Notes under the pieces: model-generated
What the model was told of the DNA's origin: nothing
Database searches by the model: none
Seen by the model: the letters and a program-made list of their open reading frames with translations, nothing else
Shown here: positions 15,567 through 26,014 of the stretch, piece by piece
Position numbering within the stretch: position 1 is the stretch's first letter
How the letters are laid out: every line of letters begins with the position of its first letter
Translations under genes and position numbers: made by a program
Assembly (NCBI RefSeq): GCF_000682715.1
Contig: NZ_AWFH01000012.1
Location: 62,001 to 126,000, forward strand
Source: Hyphomonas atlantica corrig.
Lineage (GTDB): Bacteria > Pseudomonadota > Alphaproteobacteria > Caulobacterales > Hyphomonadaceae
Reading direction: 5' to 3'
Length of the DNA: 64,000 nucleotides

Positions 15567-17066
15567 GTGAGTACGCAACAGGTAAAAAGAGTCGTTATCG
15601 CTGGGGGAGGTACGGCTGGCTGGATCGCCGCCGCCGCATTGTCCCGCATGCTGGGGCCTTTGCTCGACATTACATTGGTGGAATCAGACGCCATCGGCAC
15701 GGTGGGTGTGGGAGAGGCGACCATCCCCACCCACCGAACCTTCCATCATCTGCTGGGAATAGATGAGCGAGAGTTCATGCGCGCCACCAAGGCGACCTTC
15801 AAGCTGGGCATTGCGTTTGAGAATTGGGGCGGCGTCGGGGATCGCTACATCCACTCCTTCGGCCAGGTCGGCAAGCCGAGCTGGATGGGCGAGTTCTACA
15901 ATATCTGGATGTATGCGCAGGAGCGCGGCATTGGCGATGCGCTCGACGCTTATTGCTTTGAATTGCAGGCTGCCGAAGAGGATCGTTTCTATACGTCTGA
16001 AAAGGCCAACATCAATTTCGCCTATCATCTGGATGCGAGCCTGTATGCGAAATTCCTGCGCACATTCAGCGAAGCCAAGGGTGTAAAGCGCGTTGAGGGT
16101 TTGATCGACACGGTCGAGCAGGATGGTGAAAGCGGGTTCATCACTGCGCTGAAGCTTCAGTCAGGTGAGCGGATAGAGGGTGACCTCTTCATCGATTGCA
16201 CCGGCTTTCGTGGCCTGCTGATCGAACAGACTTTGAAGACCGGCTATGAAGACTGGACGCATTGGCTGCCGACGGACAGTGCGCTGGCGGTTCAGACGCG
16301 CTCGGTCGGTCCGGCCATTCCCTATACGCGCGCCATCGCGCACCATGCGGGCTGGCAGTGGCGCATTCCGCTTCAGCATCGTGTCGGAAACGGGCTCGTC
16401 TTCTGCAGCGAGAACATGCAGCCGGACGAGGCTCAGGAATTCCTTCTGAACAATGTCGACGGGGAGCCGCTCACTGAGCCGCGCCTGATCCGGTACAAGA
16501 CCGGCCGCCGCCGCAAGGTGTGGAACAAGAATTGTGTTGCCCTTGGCCTGTCGAGTGGATTTGTGGAGCCGCTTGAATCGACCAGCATCCATCTGATCCA
16601 GATTGGCGCGACGCGACTAGTGCAGCAATTCCCGTTTTCCGGGATCAGCGAAGCCATCGCCAACCATTATAATGAGCAGGCAGAGCGTGAACTGGAGAAG
16701 ATCCGGGATTTCATCGTCCTGCACTACAAGCTGACCGAGCGCGACGATTCTGATTTCTGGCGCGCGCGCCGCGATATGCCTGTACCGGACACACTGTCCC
16801 AGCGCATTGCCCTGTTCCGGGAGAATGGACTCGTCTATCAGGCGTCGGATGATTTGTTCCGTGTGGATTCCTGGCTACAGGTCATGATGGGCCAGCGCCT
16901 GAAGCCGAAGGGGTACCACCATATGGGGCATATGATGACCGACGATCAACTGACCCGCGCGCTGGGCGGATTAAAGGCCAGCATCGCGCAGGCGGTTTCC
17001 AAATTGCCCAAGCATCAGGATTTCATCGACACCTATTGCGCGGCGCCGGAAACCGAGACCGCCTAG
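15567..17066 (+). CDS. Flavin-dependent tryptophan-halogenase-like enzyme
   Basis: 499 aa; GTG start at 15567 with GGAGG about six bases upstream. The flavin-dependent halogenase fold is clear: a GGGTAGW FAD-binding motif near residue 11, Lys79 (in FKLG) in the same position as the catalytic Lys of PrnA, the halogenase signature W263-x-W265-x-I-P, and Glu337 in EPLESTSIH matching the catalytic Glu. The catalytic residues are all present, so an active halogenase using FADH2, O2 and halide is expected. A separate flavin reductase is not in the window. The substrate is unknown; relatives beside TonB receptors have not been tied to free tryptophan. Its stop is shared with the convergent next gene through CTAG. 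Confidence 0.88.
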   Translation: MSTQQVKRVVIAGGGTAGWIAAAALSRMLGPLLDITLVESDAIGTVGVGEATIPTHRTFHHLLGIDEREFMRATKATFKLGIAFENWGGVGDRYIHSFGQVGKPSWMGEFYNIWMYAQERGIGDALDAYCFELQAAEEDRFYTSEKANINFAYHLDASLYAKFLRTFSEAKGVKRVEGLIDTVEQDGESGFITALKLQSGERIEGDLFIDCTGFRGLLIEQTLKTGYEDWTHWLPTDSALAVQTRSVGPAIPYTRAIAHHAGWQWRIPLQHRVGNGLVFCSENMQPDEAQEFLLNNVDGEPLTEPRLIRYKTGRRRKVWNKNCVALGLSSGFVEPLESTSIHLIQIGATRLVQQFPFSGISEAIANHYNEQAERELEKIRDFIVLHYKLTERDDSDFWRARRDMPVPDTLSQRIALFRENGLVYQASDDLFRVDSWLQVMMGQRLKPKGYHHMGHMMTDDQLTRALGGLKASIAQAVSKLPKHQDFIDTYCAAPETETA

Positions 17067-18427
17067 GCAGTCTCCTTGTCAGCCGTTTGGGGCAGGGCTT
17101 CGGATTCTTGCGGAGCCTTGGACAATTCTGTCAGCATGTCCCGCACCATGCCCTGGGACTGCTCGACAATGCTGCAGACCAGCTCGTGGGAAAAGCTGGA
17201 CCCGCTGAACCAGGTACGCTTGTTGCCCTGAACCCGCCGTAGTGCGCCGAATAGGCCGTCGCGCACGGCCTCGGCCTTGTATTGCGGGAAATATTGCCAG
17301 ACTTTCTGCTGGATAACGCTTTCGATCGTGAAACCATGTTTCTGCGCGTCCGCCTCCAGGATCTCGCGCAGTTCTGCCGGGGTCAGCCCGGTTGAGAACT
17401 GCCCGGTCACATAGAGCCGCCCGCCAAGTTCTTCGCTCTCGCCTTCCCGTCGCCCTCCGAGGATGGCGCCCTTGCGGCTGGAATCCATGCTCGCCTCTGA
17501 GTACCCGATGATCATGTACCCATCGAACCAATCCGGCGATGTGAGCAGCGTTGTCGTATAGTTCTGCCACTCAATGCCTTCGCAGATAAACATCTCGTCG
17601 CGCGTTGCGGCGCAGAACTTCACGAAATTCTGCATCGGCACTGTAGAGACTACGGCATCGAATGCTTCGCTTTTGCCGCCGGCGGTCACGATGGGCTTTG
17701 GCCCGGATCGGTCGAGATGGGTGACCGGGCTGCCGAGACGCACATCCTTGTCCTCGGCAAACCGGGTCCAGAACTCGGTCCAGCCCTGATCCGGCATGTG
17801 CATGTCATTCAGGACGCCGGACAGCAGATAGTTGAGATCGCACCATTGTACGGTCTGCCCGATCGTCGCCTCATCCGTGAAGCCATAGCCTTGGGTTGTC
17901 TGGATGCGATGCGAGGCAAGGTCGATCTTCGGCAGGCCAAGCCGCTTGACCCATTCGGCCGTCGTCATTGAGGCTTCGGCGCGCACATCCGGGTCATCCG
18001 GGCGATTTCGGATGTCCCGGCGCAGGCGACCGGCGGCCCGAATGAATTTCAACGCCTGGAAGGCGAGGGGCGGCCCGTCCCCCTGTTTGACGTAATCGAC
18101 CACCTTGACGCCGTCATATCGCGCTTCGCCGAGCCGGGTCAGCGTGATGCCAACCTGCTTCATCCATTTCTTCACAAGCTTGTGGGAGCGCGTGGTGTAG
18201 CAGGTGCCCATCTCGTTCATGGCATCGCCGCGCACAACAGAGAAGGACTTGCCGCCGAGCCGATCTTCAGCCTCAAAGACTACCGCTTCGTGTCCGGCCT
18301 GTTGAATGAAATGGGCTGTGCTCAATCCGCCCGGACCGGCACCAATGACAGCAATCCTCAAAGGCGATTTTGGGCGGGACACAGGCGCGGCACTCTCTTC
18401 TACTGGAACGCACGCTACAGAATCCAA
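17063..18427 (-). CDS. FAD-dependent oxidoreductase, NAD(P)-binding
   Basis: 454 aa. The N-terminus carries a dinucleotide-binding Rossmann motif in LRIAVIGAGPGGLSTAHFIQ (GxGxxG) followed by an acidic VVFEAEDRLGG, the usual amine-oxidase or phytoene-desaturase type FAD site. A second conserved stretch, DAVVSTVPMQNF, is also typical of that class. The C-terminus has TWFSGSSFSHELV. The first ~20 residues before the FAD motif are a short non-conserved extension. Substrate not recognised. It is convergent with the halogenase gene, sharing CTAG as both stops. It may be functionally unrelated, or it could be a redox partner; nothing in the sequence decides. Confidence 0.75.
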   Translation of the reverse strand: MDSVACVPVEESAAPVSRPKSPLRIAVIGAGPGGLSTAHFIQQAGHEAVVFEAEDRLGGKSFSVVRGDAMNEMGTCYTTRSHKLVKKWMKQVGITLTRLGEARYDGVKVVDYVKQGDGPPLAFQALKFIRAAGRLRRDIRNRPDDPDVRAEASMTTAEWVKRLGLPKIDLASHRIQTTQGYGFTDEATIGQTVQWCDLNYLLSGVLNDMHMPDQGWTEFWTRFAEDKDVRLGSPVTHLDRSGPKPIVTAGGKSEAFDAVVSTVPMQNFVKFCAATRDEMFICEGIEWQNYTTTLLTSPDWFDGYMIIGYSEASMDSSRKGAILGGRREGESEELGGRLYVTGQFSTGLTPAELREILEADAQKHGFTIESVIQQKVWQYFPQYKAEAVRDGLFGALRRVQGNKRTWFSGSSFSHELVCSIVEQSQGMVRDMLTELSKAPQESEALPQTADKETA

Positions 18428-18557
18428 GACCGACTATGCAACCATTCTGTGTAACCTATTGTGGTTAATCCTCCCGTTAACGACAAGTTTCCACAGTCTT
18501 GCAATACCGCACCGACTCGCGAGCGGAATGTTCACTTCGCCCATGTATAGCGGTGTC

Positions 18558-20273
18558 ATGGCGAAGCAGAAAAAATCATTTCTGTCCTATGTGACTGGCA
18601 ACACGCTGCCTCGGGGCACGGCGGTTGACCGGCTGATTCTATTGCAGCAGCACCTTGATTTCTCTCGCCATGTGCTCGTCATGGCCTTGATTATGCTCGT
18701 GAATACAGTTGGCGCCAGTTTTCTGGTGCGCCGCTGGGTTCCTGATACCAATATCGATATCTGGGTTGCGCTGAATTTGGGCCTGGCGCTTTTGCTGGTC
18801 GTGGACTTCTTGTTGAAGCGCGGGCGCTCAGCGCCGAAACAGGTAAGCGGAAAATACCTGCGTCGTTCCGAATTCCTTGCCATCCTGTTCGGTATGGCCT
18901 GGGGCTCTCTGCCCTTCTTTGTCGGCCCTGATGAAAATGCCGCCATGATCATGGGCGGCCTCATGATCACGCCTATGGCTGCCGGCATGGCAAGCATGTT
19001 GACGCGGGTTCCGCGGATCGTGCTGCGCTACGCCCTCGCTGCCTTCGCCTCCAGCGCTGCCTACAGCACCTATGCCCAGTCGGTTACCGGCGTCACCATC
19101 TGCCTGATGATGATCGTATTCATGATCGCGCTCTATCTCGGGGCCCGATCCAGTTACATGGTCTATCAGTCGGATATTGATGCCACGCTCAAGGCTGAGG
19201 AATCCCGCGACCTGCTCATCGGAGCACTCGAGGCCAGCCATCAGGCGTTTGCCATCTTCGACGAGGATGGTGATGTCATTGTCGAGAACCAGCTTCACAA
19301 GAAGGTCTTCAGTTCCAGCGAAGATTCCCTGGAGCCGGTTGAAAAGCCGATCCGCCGCGAAGGCATGTACTGGCAGAAATCCGTTCAACACATTCCGAAT
19401 GTCGGCACCGTTGTCGTGTACGCAGATGTGACACGCATCGAAGAGGCCCGTTCGGAAATCGAACATGCCCGAAATGAAGCGGAAGCGGCGAACGAAGCCA
19501 AGACGCGTTTCCTGGGTTCCATGAGCGCCGAGCTGAAAGTGCCTCTGGACGTCATCTCTGCTTGTGCGGGTGTGATCGGGTCTTCGTCAAACATTCCGTG
19601 TAGCGAAGAAGAGGTCAGCTCCTACGCTGACAAGATCGGCGAGCAGGCTGTGATCCTGTCATCCACTCTCGACGGGATCATCAACTACACCCGGATGGAG
19701 CGTGAGGACTATCTCGCCCATGCATCTGAAGTGTCCGTGACGCAATCCATTCAGAATGTCGTCCGCAAGCTGTCTGATGTTGACAATTCCCGATTTGCAG
19801 ATCGACTGAAAGTCAGTGTTCCAAACAATTTGTCAGCCGACATGGATGAGAACAGCTTTGAGATCATCCTGCGCAATGTGATCAAAAACGCGCTGGAGTC
19901 CGGCTCATCTACGCCGATTGTCGTGAAGGCTGGCATGGTCTCCGGTGTGGGCCTTGTTGTCATGGTACGTGACCGGGGCAGGGGGATGACCCAGGACGTT
20001 CTGGAAAAGGCGTTCGAACCGTTCTTCCATTCCCGTCCGGCTCACCAGAAGTTTGACCATACGGCAGGTGTCGGTCTCGGCCTCAGTGTTGCGCGCCGCC
20101 TGGCGGATGCGCAGGGTCTGCGGATCAAGCTGCGGTCTGAACCTGGTCGCGGCACGACAGCCTTCATCACTATTCCGGAAACGCTGGTTCGCCGCGCTCC
20201 GAAAGACGACGCCGAGACATCGCCTGATGCAGCAGAGGTCAGTGCCGCCGAGCTGCGCCAGAATATGGGCTAA
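18558..20273 (+). CDS. Membrane histidine kinase homologue lacking the phospho-acceptor His
   Basis: About 571 aa. The N-terminal half has six or so hydrophobic helices (about residues 38-190), followed by a short PAS-like stretch (LLIGALEASHQAFAIFDEDG, about 215-290) and a dimerisation/phospho-acceptor region. The H-box reads MSAELKVPL where kinases have SHELRTPL, so the His is Ala324 and R-T is K-V. The ATPase lobe looks intact: N box NVIKNALES, G1 DRGRGMTQ, F box FEPFFHS, G2 GVGLGLSVARRL. It may be a pseudokinase that modulates a partner, as DivL (Tyr at this site) does in Caulobacter. Start uncertain: ATG 18528 or 18543 are alternatives and no ribosome binding site is convincing. Confidence 0.8.
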   Translation: MAKQKKSFLSYVTGNTLPRGTAVDRLILLQQHLDFSRHVLVMALIMLVNTVGASFLVRRWVPDTNIDIWVALNLGLALLLVVDFLLKRGRSAPKQVSGKYLRRSEFLAILFGMAWGSLPFFVGPDENAAMIMGGLMITPMAAGMASMLTRVPRIVLRYALAAFASSAAYSTYAQSVTGVTICLMMIVFMIALYLGARSSYMVYQSDIDATLKAEESRDLLIGALEASHQAFAIFDEDGDVIVENQLHKKVFSSSEDSLEPVEKPIRREGMYWQKSVQHIPNVGTVVVYADVTRIEEARSEIEHARNEAEAANEAKTRFLGSMSAELKVPLDVISACAGVIGSSSNIPCSEEEVSSYADKIGEQAVILSSTLDGIINYTRMEREDYLAHASEVSVTQSIQNVVRKLSDVDNSRFADRLKVSVPNNLSADMDENSFEIILRNVIKNALESGSSTPIVVKAGMVSGVGLVVMVRDRGRGMTQDVLEKAFEPFFHSRPAHQKFDHTAGVGLGLSVARRLADAQGLRIKLRSEPGRGTTAFITIPETLVRRAPKDDAETSPDAAEVSAAELRQNMG

Positions 20274-20369
20274 TTCGTAAGCAGTGTTTAGGTTGAGCAT
20301 GGGAGATTGCGGCGCTCAGCGTCTCAAATCTGCGTGGACCTTCTGCTCACTTTCTGAAACATGAAAGAC

Positions 20370-21395
20370 TCAAGTGCCGGTCTTGCGAGACAGGTCCTGA
20401 AGATAGGTTGCCGGGTCATCCTCTGTTCGCTGCATGCGTCCCCCAATGCCGCCTTCGCCTCTGGCGGGGGCAATGGAAAGATAATGGATCCGCTTTTGCT
20501 CAATGCGTGACCGGGCCAGCGAGTCCAGAATAACCCCTGCTGTGAATGACATCATCGCGCCGAGCGTGAGCGTCATGGCCAGCATCCAGGTCGGCATGCG
20601 GCTGACAAGGCCTGTCTCAAAATATTCGACGAGAATTGGCAGGCTGAGCAGTGTCGCCGTGCCGAACAAGACCGCCGAAACGGCACTGAAGAAAACGAAG
20701 GGCTTTGTTTCCTTCATCAGCATGCCCATCATGCGGAGAATGCGGAATCCGTCACGAAAGGTTGAGAGCTTGCTTTCGGATCCCTCGACGCGCCGGCCAT
20801 AATCGAACTCGATCTCCGAGACCGGCAGCCGCAGGCTGGACGCATGGACCGACATTTCTGTCTCGATCTCGAATCCTGGGGAAGAGGCGGGGAAGCTTTT
20901 CGCAAAACGACGCGTGAAGGCGCGATAACCGGAGAAAATGTCCGTGAACTCGCTGCCGAACAGGGCGCGATAGATCTTGTTGAAAAGACGATTGCCGAAA
21001 GCGTGACCGTTCCGGCCAGCGTCTTCGGTCACGTTCCGTCGTGTGCCGACGACCATGTCGGCACGATCGGCCAGAAGTGTGTCGATCATGCGCGGCGCAG
21101 CGGACGGATCGTATGTGCCATCGCCATCGGCCATGATGTAAACATCCGCTTCAATATCGGCGAACATCTGACGAACCACATTGCCCTTGCCCTGACGACG
21201 GGAGGGAACGACGGTGGCGCCCGCAAATGCGGCTTGCGAGGATGTGTCGTCGCTGGAATTGTTGTCATAGACATAAATCCGCGCAGACGGCAGCGCCTTG
21301 CGAAAGCCGATCACGACGGACGCGATAGATTTGCCTTCATTGTAACAGGGCAGGAGCACAGCGATGTTCAGGCGGGGCAGATCAGTATCGGTCAT
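20370..21395 (-). CDS. Family 2 glycosyltransferase, DPM1/dolichol-phosphate-mannose-like
   Basis: 341 aa. The GT2 (GT-A fold) catalytic domain covers about residues 8-230. It has VLLPCYNEGKSIASVV, the acidic DNNSSDDT, and the metal-binding DGDGTYDP. Conserved NRLFNKIYRALFG and the FEIETEMSVHA stretch follow. Two C-terminal membrane helices (about 240-262 and 273-300) anchor it in the inner membrane. The class usually transfers a sugar from a nucleotide donor to a polyprenyl phosphate. It is divergent from an STT3-like membrane glycosyltransferase gene, which could use such a polyprenyl-linked sugar, so the pair may act together. The ribosome binding site (GGGAGG) is about 12 bases from the ATG. 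Confidence 0.85.
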   Translation of the reverse strand: MTDTDLPRLNIAVLLPCYNEGKSIASVVIGFRKALPSARIYVYDNNSSDDTSSQAAFAGATVVPSRRQGKGNVVRQMFADIEADVYIMADGDGTYDPSAAPRMIDTLLADRADMVVGTRRNVTEDAGRNGHAFGNRLFNKIYRALFGSEFTDIFSGYRAFTRRFAKSFPASSPGFEIETEMSVHASSLRLPVSEIEFDYGRRVEGSESKLSTFRDGFRILRMMGMLMKETKPFVFFSAVSAVLFGTATLLSLPILVEYFETGLVSRMPTWMLAMTLTLGAMMSFTAGVILDSLARSRIEQKRIHYLSIAPARGEGGIGGRMQRTEDDPATYLQDLSRKTGT

Positions 21396-21481
21396 CAGTC
21401 TCTCGCGCCTCCCTCTTTAGCGTTTCCTATACTCCCACAGGTTAAGTTTGCCTTTCGGGAGCGCAGCCGCGGAGGGAGCAC

Positions 21482-23257
21482 ATGACGTTTCGGTTCGACG
21501 CCAGACTTGTTCTGTTGTTCCTTTTGGTGCCTGCCTGCCTGATACTGAGCAGTGTTGTTCAGGCGAAATTCGGCGGCATCGGACCGGATGGCGACGACAT
21601 AATGCGACTCGTTCAGATACAGGATCTGTTGAATGGACAGGCCTGGTTTGACCTCCAGCAATACCGAATGGGACCGGAGGGCGGCACCGCCATGCACTGG
21701 TCGCGGCTTGTGGATCTGCCGATTCTGTTGCTGTTCCACCTGTTCAACATATTCCTGCCATCAGAGACCGCGCTCGTTTGGGCCTATACGGTCTGGCCGC
21801 CCTTGAGCGTACTGCTTCTGCTGGCCGGGCTCTACATAGGCGCGCGGCATCTGGGCGGCAAAGGCGGCGCGCTGGCGTGCCTCTTGTTAAGCGCCTTCAT
21901 TTTCTCCACCCATTACCGGTTCATGCCGGGGGCAATTGATCATCATAATCTTCAACTTGGCCTGCTGGCCCTGGCATTGGGCTGTGCTGTTGACCCTTCC
22001 AGGCGTCCGACACGTCTGGCGCTGGCTGGCCTTGCGGTTGCCGCGTCCGTGGCGATTGGAGGCGAAGTCTATGTTTTTGTTGGCATAATCTGCGGAATTG
22101 TGGCGCTGGATTGGGCGATCTCGGGCGAGGCTGCACGGCGCGGTGCGATGGGGTTTGGCGCTGGATTGGCGGCGGGGCTGGAGCTCGCTTTCTTTGCGAC
22201 GGTGGCACCTTCGAATTATGCCGTCGTGGCTTGTGACGCGCTTTCATCCGTCAGCCTGCTTGCCGGACTGGCAGGGGGGCTCGGCCTTGTTCTGGCCGCG
22301 CTTCTGGCGTCTGAGCGGGGATTGGGCGTACGCATGGCGGCGCTGCTATGTATTGGCGCGGCAAGCGCTGCTGTTCTGCTGCTGGTGGGGCCGCAATGCC
22401 TGTCGAACCCGCTGTCTGATCTGTCGCCTGAGGTGAAGACGCTCTGGCTGGACCGCATTGATGAGGCGCGGCCCCTGTTCGCGGAACGTCCCGGCAGGGT
22501 TGCGAAAATCGGCTTCATGCTGGGCATCGCATTGCTGGCGCTGGGCCTCAGCCTGTACGGCGCGTACCGGGGGAAGCGCCTGCGGGCGAATCTCCTCTTC
22601 GCCGCGCTCTTGGTTTCGGCATTGTTGATGTCGGTCTATCAGGTTCGGTTTGCGGGCTTTGGGCATGTGTTTGCCATCATTCCGCTCAGTCTCTGGGTTG
22701 CAGACACTTACCGTGATGGAAAGGCACGCAATCCTTCCAGCGTCGCCTATATTGGCGCGCTGGCGCTTAGTTTGCCCTTCTTGTGGGCTGTTCCGGGCCT
22801 GATTCTGTCGCCAAAGTCGGCCACGGCCAATGATAGCAACAAATCAGCCTGTCTTGATGACAGCCTGTTCGAGCGGTTGAACGCGCTGGAAACGGCACGA
22901 ATACTGGCGCCGACAGACTTTGCGCCCCGTATTCTGAACCGGACCGACCACAGTGTGCTGCAGGGCAATTATCACCGCAATCATGACGGCATCGCGCTTG
23001 CGCTGGACATCCTGATGTCACCGCCCGGTGAAACCGAGGCTCTGCTGTCAGAAGGCGGGATCGATTACATTGTGCTTTGCGAGGCAGATGGCGAAAACAA
23101 ACTGCTTGCCGAACGCGCACCAGGCGGACTCGCGGCGCGGCTGACCTCCGAACACATGCCTGACTATCTCGTTCCCGTTGATGAAAAAGCGTCACCGAGA
23201 CTTTATCGCGTGCGCGCTGAGCCGGAATCGTCTTCAGAAGATGACGAGCTTTCTTAA
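21482..23257 (+). CDS. Multi-span membrane protein, STT3/GT-C-like glycosyltransferase
   Basis: 591 aa with about 11-12 hydrophobic helices and a soluble C-terminal region from about residue 435. The first loop after helix 1 has GPDGDDIMRLVQIQDLL, an acidic motif in the place where STT3/AglB oligosaccharyltransferases bind metal, followed by QYRMGPEGGTAMHWSRLVD. A later loop has PGAIDHHNLQLGL, resembling the D-H-H segment of archaeal and bacterial STT3-like proteins. GT-C enzymes transfer sugars from polyprenyl phosphates on the periplasmic side. Exact acceptor unknown; the call is by motif only. ATG 21482 has GGAGGGAG upstream. It is divergent from the GT2 gene and separate from mreB. Confidence 0.65.
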   Translation: MTFRFDARLVLLFLLVPACLILSSVVQAKFGGIGPDGDDIMRLVQIQDLLNGQAWFDLQQYRMGPEGGTAMHWSRLVDLPILLLFHLFNIFLPSETALVWAYTVWPPLSVLLLLAGLYIGARHLGGKGGALACLLLSAFIFSTHYRFMPGAIDHHNLQLGLLALALGCAVDPSRRPTRLALAGLAVAASVAIGGEVYVFVGIICGIVALDWAISGEAARRGAMGFGAGLAAGLELAFFATVAPSNYAVVACDALSSVSLLAGLAGGLGLVLAALLASERGLGVRMAALLCIGAASAAVLLLVGPQCLSNPLSDLSPEVKTLWLDRIDEARPLFAERPGRVAKIGFMLGIALLALGLSLYGAYRGKRLRANLLFAALLVSALLMSVYQVRFAGFGHVFAIIPLSLWVADTYRDGKARNPSSVAYIGALALSLPFLWAVPGLILSPKSATANDSNKSACLDDSLFERLNALETARILAPTDFAPRILNRTDHSVLQGNYHRNHDGIALALDILMSPPGETEALLSEGGIDYIVLCEADGENKLLAERAPGGLAARLTSEHMPDYLVPVDEKASPRLYRVRAEPESSSEDDELS

Positions 23258-23407
23258 GCGGCGTCCATACATTGTTAATAATTGATGTACGGTCCGTTCC
23301 GTTTGTCCGTAGGCTTGACGGCGAATGTCATCCAAAATTCCAGTAAATACAGCACAAAGCAGGCGCGTGAACGCTGCGTACCGCTCATCTGTTCGGTGTC
23401 TCTTGCA

Positions 23408-24553
<1,146 letters not shown>

Positions 24554-24594
24554 CATCATGAGCAGACAGGGGTAACACGCAAAGGGACAGGCCA

Positions 24595-25464
24595 ATGGCG
24601 CGCCTCGGCCGATCAGCAACGAAGAGTCAGAAACGCTCTCCCAAGCGTCTGATCCTCGGCGTGTTCATTTTTGCTGCCGCTGCCCTTGTTCTTGCGCAAT
24701 CTGCCCCGCAAATCCGTTCCATGTTCAATCCTGTCCGCACAACGGTTGGCGACCAGTTTGGCGGCAATGAGGGGATGAATGTCTGGGCCTGGGTCACCGG
24801 TCAGGCCAAGCGCGAGCGCCGCATCAAGGAACTCGAAGCCGAGGTGCGAAACCTGTCGCGCTACAAGGCTGCCGCCATTTCAATGGCTGAGCGGCTTGAG
24901 GCCTATGAAGAGATCCTGAATTTGATGGGAGAGCCGCCCGCGCGCGGCGTAACGGCCCGCGTCACCGCAGAGAATGACGGGCCCTTCGCGCAGACAATTC
25001 TGGCCAATGCCGGCCGGGCGCAAGGCGTTGAGCCGGGTGCGGTCGCGCTGAATGAAGGCGGCCTTGTCGGCAGGGTGATCCAGCTTGGCGAATATTCTTC
25101 CCGTATCCTGTTGATCACGGACTTCAACAGCCGTGTGCCTGTGATGGGCGAAGTCAGCGGTGTGCGCGCCATTCTCTATGGTGGCCGGGATGGCCTTGGC
25201 AGCCTGACGGATTTGCCGGAAAGAGACGCCTTCGTCGAAGGCGAACGTATTCTGACTTCAGCCGAGGGCGGAGCATTCCCGCGCGGTCTGGTGGTGGGAG
25301 AGGTGCGCAAGTCCGGGGATGACTGGCGTGTGAAATTCTCAATGGCAGAGCGCGACGGAGGATACGTCCAGATGATCCCGCCGCCGGAGATCGTGAAACC
25401 GATGGCGCTTCCGGTGGAGGAGGTCGAGCCAGCGGCCAGCCCGACACAGGGAGCGCGCCAATAG
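24595..25464 (+). CDS. mreC: Rod shape-determining protein MreC
   Basis: 289 aa. An inner-membrane bitopic protein that links cytoplasmic MreB/RodA to the periplasmic PBP2. A basic N-terminus is followed by one membrane helix (about residues 20-38, FIFAAAALVLAQS), a coiled coil (KRERRIKELEAEVRNLSRYK, about 66-100), and the beta-rich MreC domain with VTAENDGPFAQTILANAGRAQGV and RILLITDFNSRVPV. Proline/alanine-rich C-terminus. It follows mreB by 41 bases and is one base from mreD, so it is co-transcribed. Confidence 0.93.
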   Translation: MARLGRSATKSQKRSPKRLILGVFIFAAAALVLAQSAPQIRSMFNPVRTTVGDQFGGNEGMNVWAWVTGQAKRERRIKELEAEVRNLSRYKAAAISMAERLEAYEEILNLMGEPPARGVTARVTAENDGPFAQTILANAGRAQGVEPGAVALNEGGLVGRVIQLGEYSSRILLITDFNSRVPVMGEVSGVRAILYGGRDGLGSLTDLPERDAFVEGERILTSAEGGAFPRGLVVGEVRKSGDDWRVKFSMAERDGGYVQMIPPPEIVKPMALPVEEVEPAASPTQGARQ

Positions 25465-25465
25465 A

Positions 25466-26014
25466 ATGTCACGCTCCAGCAGCCGTCCCAATCGAAGCCT
25501 GTGGTCGCAGACTGGCCCAACGCCCCGCCTCCTGTTCGGGGCGTTTGCGATTGCTGCCATTGGTCTGCTTGGGCTGACTCCGCGCGAATTCTTCGGATTT
25601 TCAATCGCATGGCCATATGCTGCGCTCTGGGGTGCCGTAGGCTGGGGCAGGGTGGGCCTGTCGGTGCGCCCGATGATCTTGCTGATCATTTTCGGATTGG
25701 TGCAGGATGTGACCTTCCACGCGCCGATTGGCTGCTTCGTGATCCTGAACCTGCTCGCCTATGGCGCCAGCGCGGCGATTGCGGACATGTTCGACGTCAT
25801 GAACGAGCCGCTGATCGCCATTCTTTCGCCGATCCTGCTGTTCTCGGGCGCCTTCCTGTTGCTTTGGCTCATGGCGTCAACCTTGGAAGACCATGCCGTC
25901 CGGGTGCTGCCTTTGGTGGCGTCGCTGATGACGACGGGGCTGGTCTATGCGGTGCTGAACAAAGTGTTTGATCTGGGCCGCCTGCCCGGTGAGAGTGTGG
26001 GGCAAGCCTCATGA
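25466..26014 (+). CDS. mreD: Rod shape-determining protein MreD
   Basis: 182 aa hydrophobic protein with about five membrane helices, the expected size for alphaproteobacterial MreD, which is poorly conserved in sequence. It has the conserved 'GLVQD' type motif in IFGLVQDVTFHAPIG (about 72-86). The identification relies on that motif and on its position between mreC and mrdA. The start is one base after the mreC stop, and the end overlaps mrdA by ATGA. It is a core part of the elongasome. Confidence 0.88.
   Translation: MSRSSSRPNRSLWSQTGPTPRLLFGAFAIAAIGLLGLTPREFFGFSIAWPYAALWGAVGWGRVGLSVRPMILLIIFGLVQDVTFHAPIGCFVILNLLAYGASAAIADMFDVMNEPLIAILSPILLFSGAFLLLWLMASTLEDHAVRVLPLVASLMTTGLVYAVLNKVFDLGRLPGESVGQAS

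Noticed and set aside
18465..18480. TTAA-N8-TTAA ahead of the degenerate kinase gene as a CtrA box
   Set aside because: The spacing is eight, not seven, and no TTAAC-N7 form could be fitted; kept as a curiosity only.
23315..23349. Sigma70 promoter (TTGACG ... TAAATA) upstream of mreB
   Set aside because: The spacing between the boxes is 23 bases, too long for a standard promoter.
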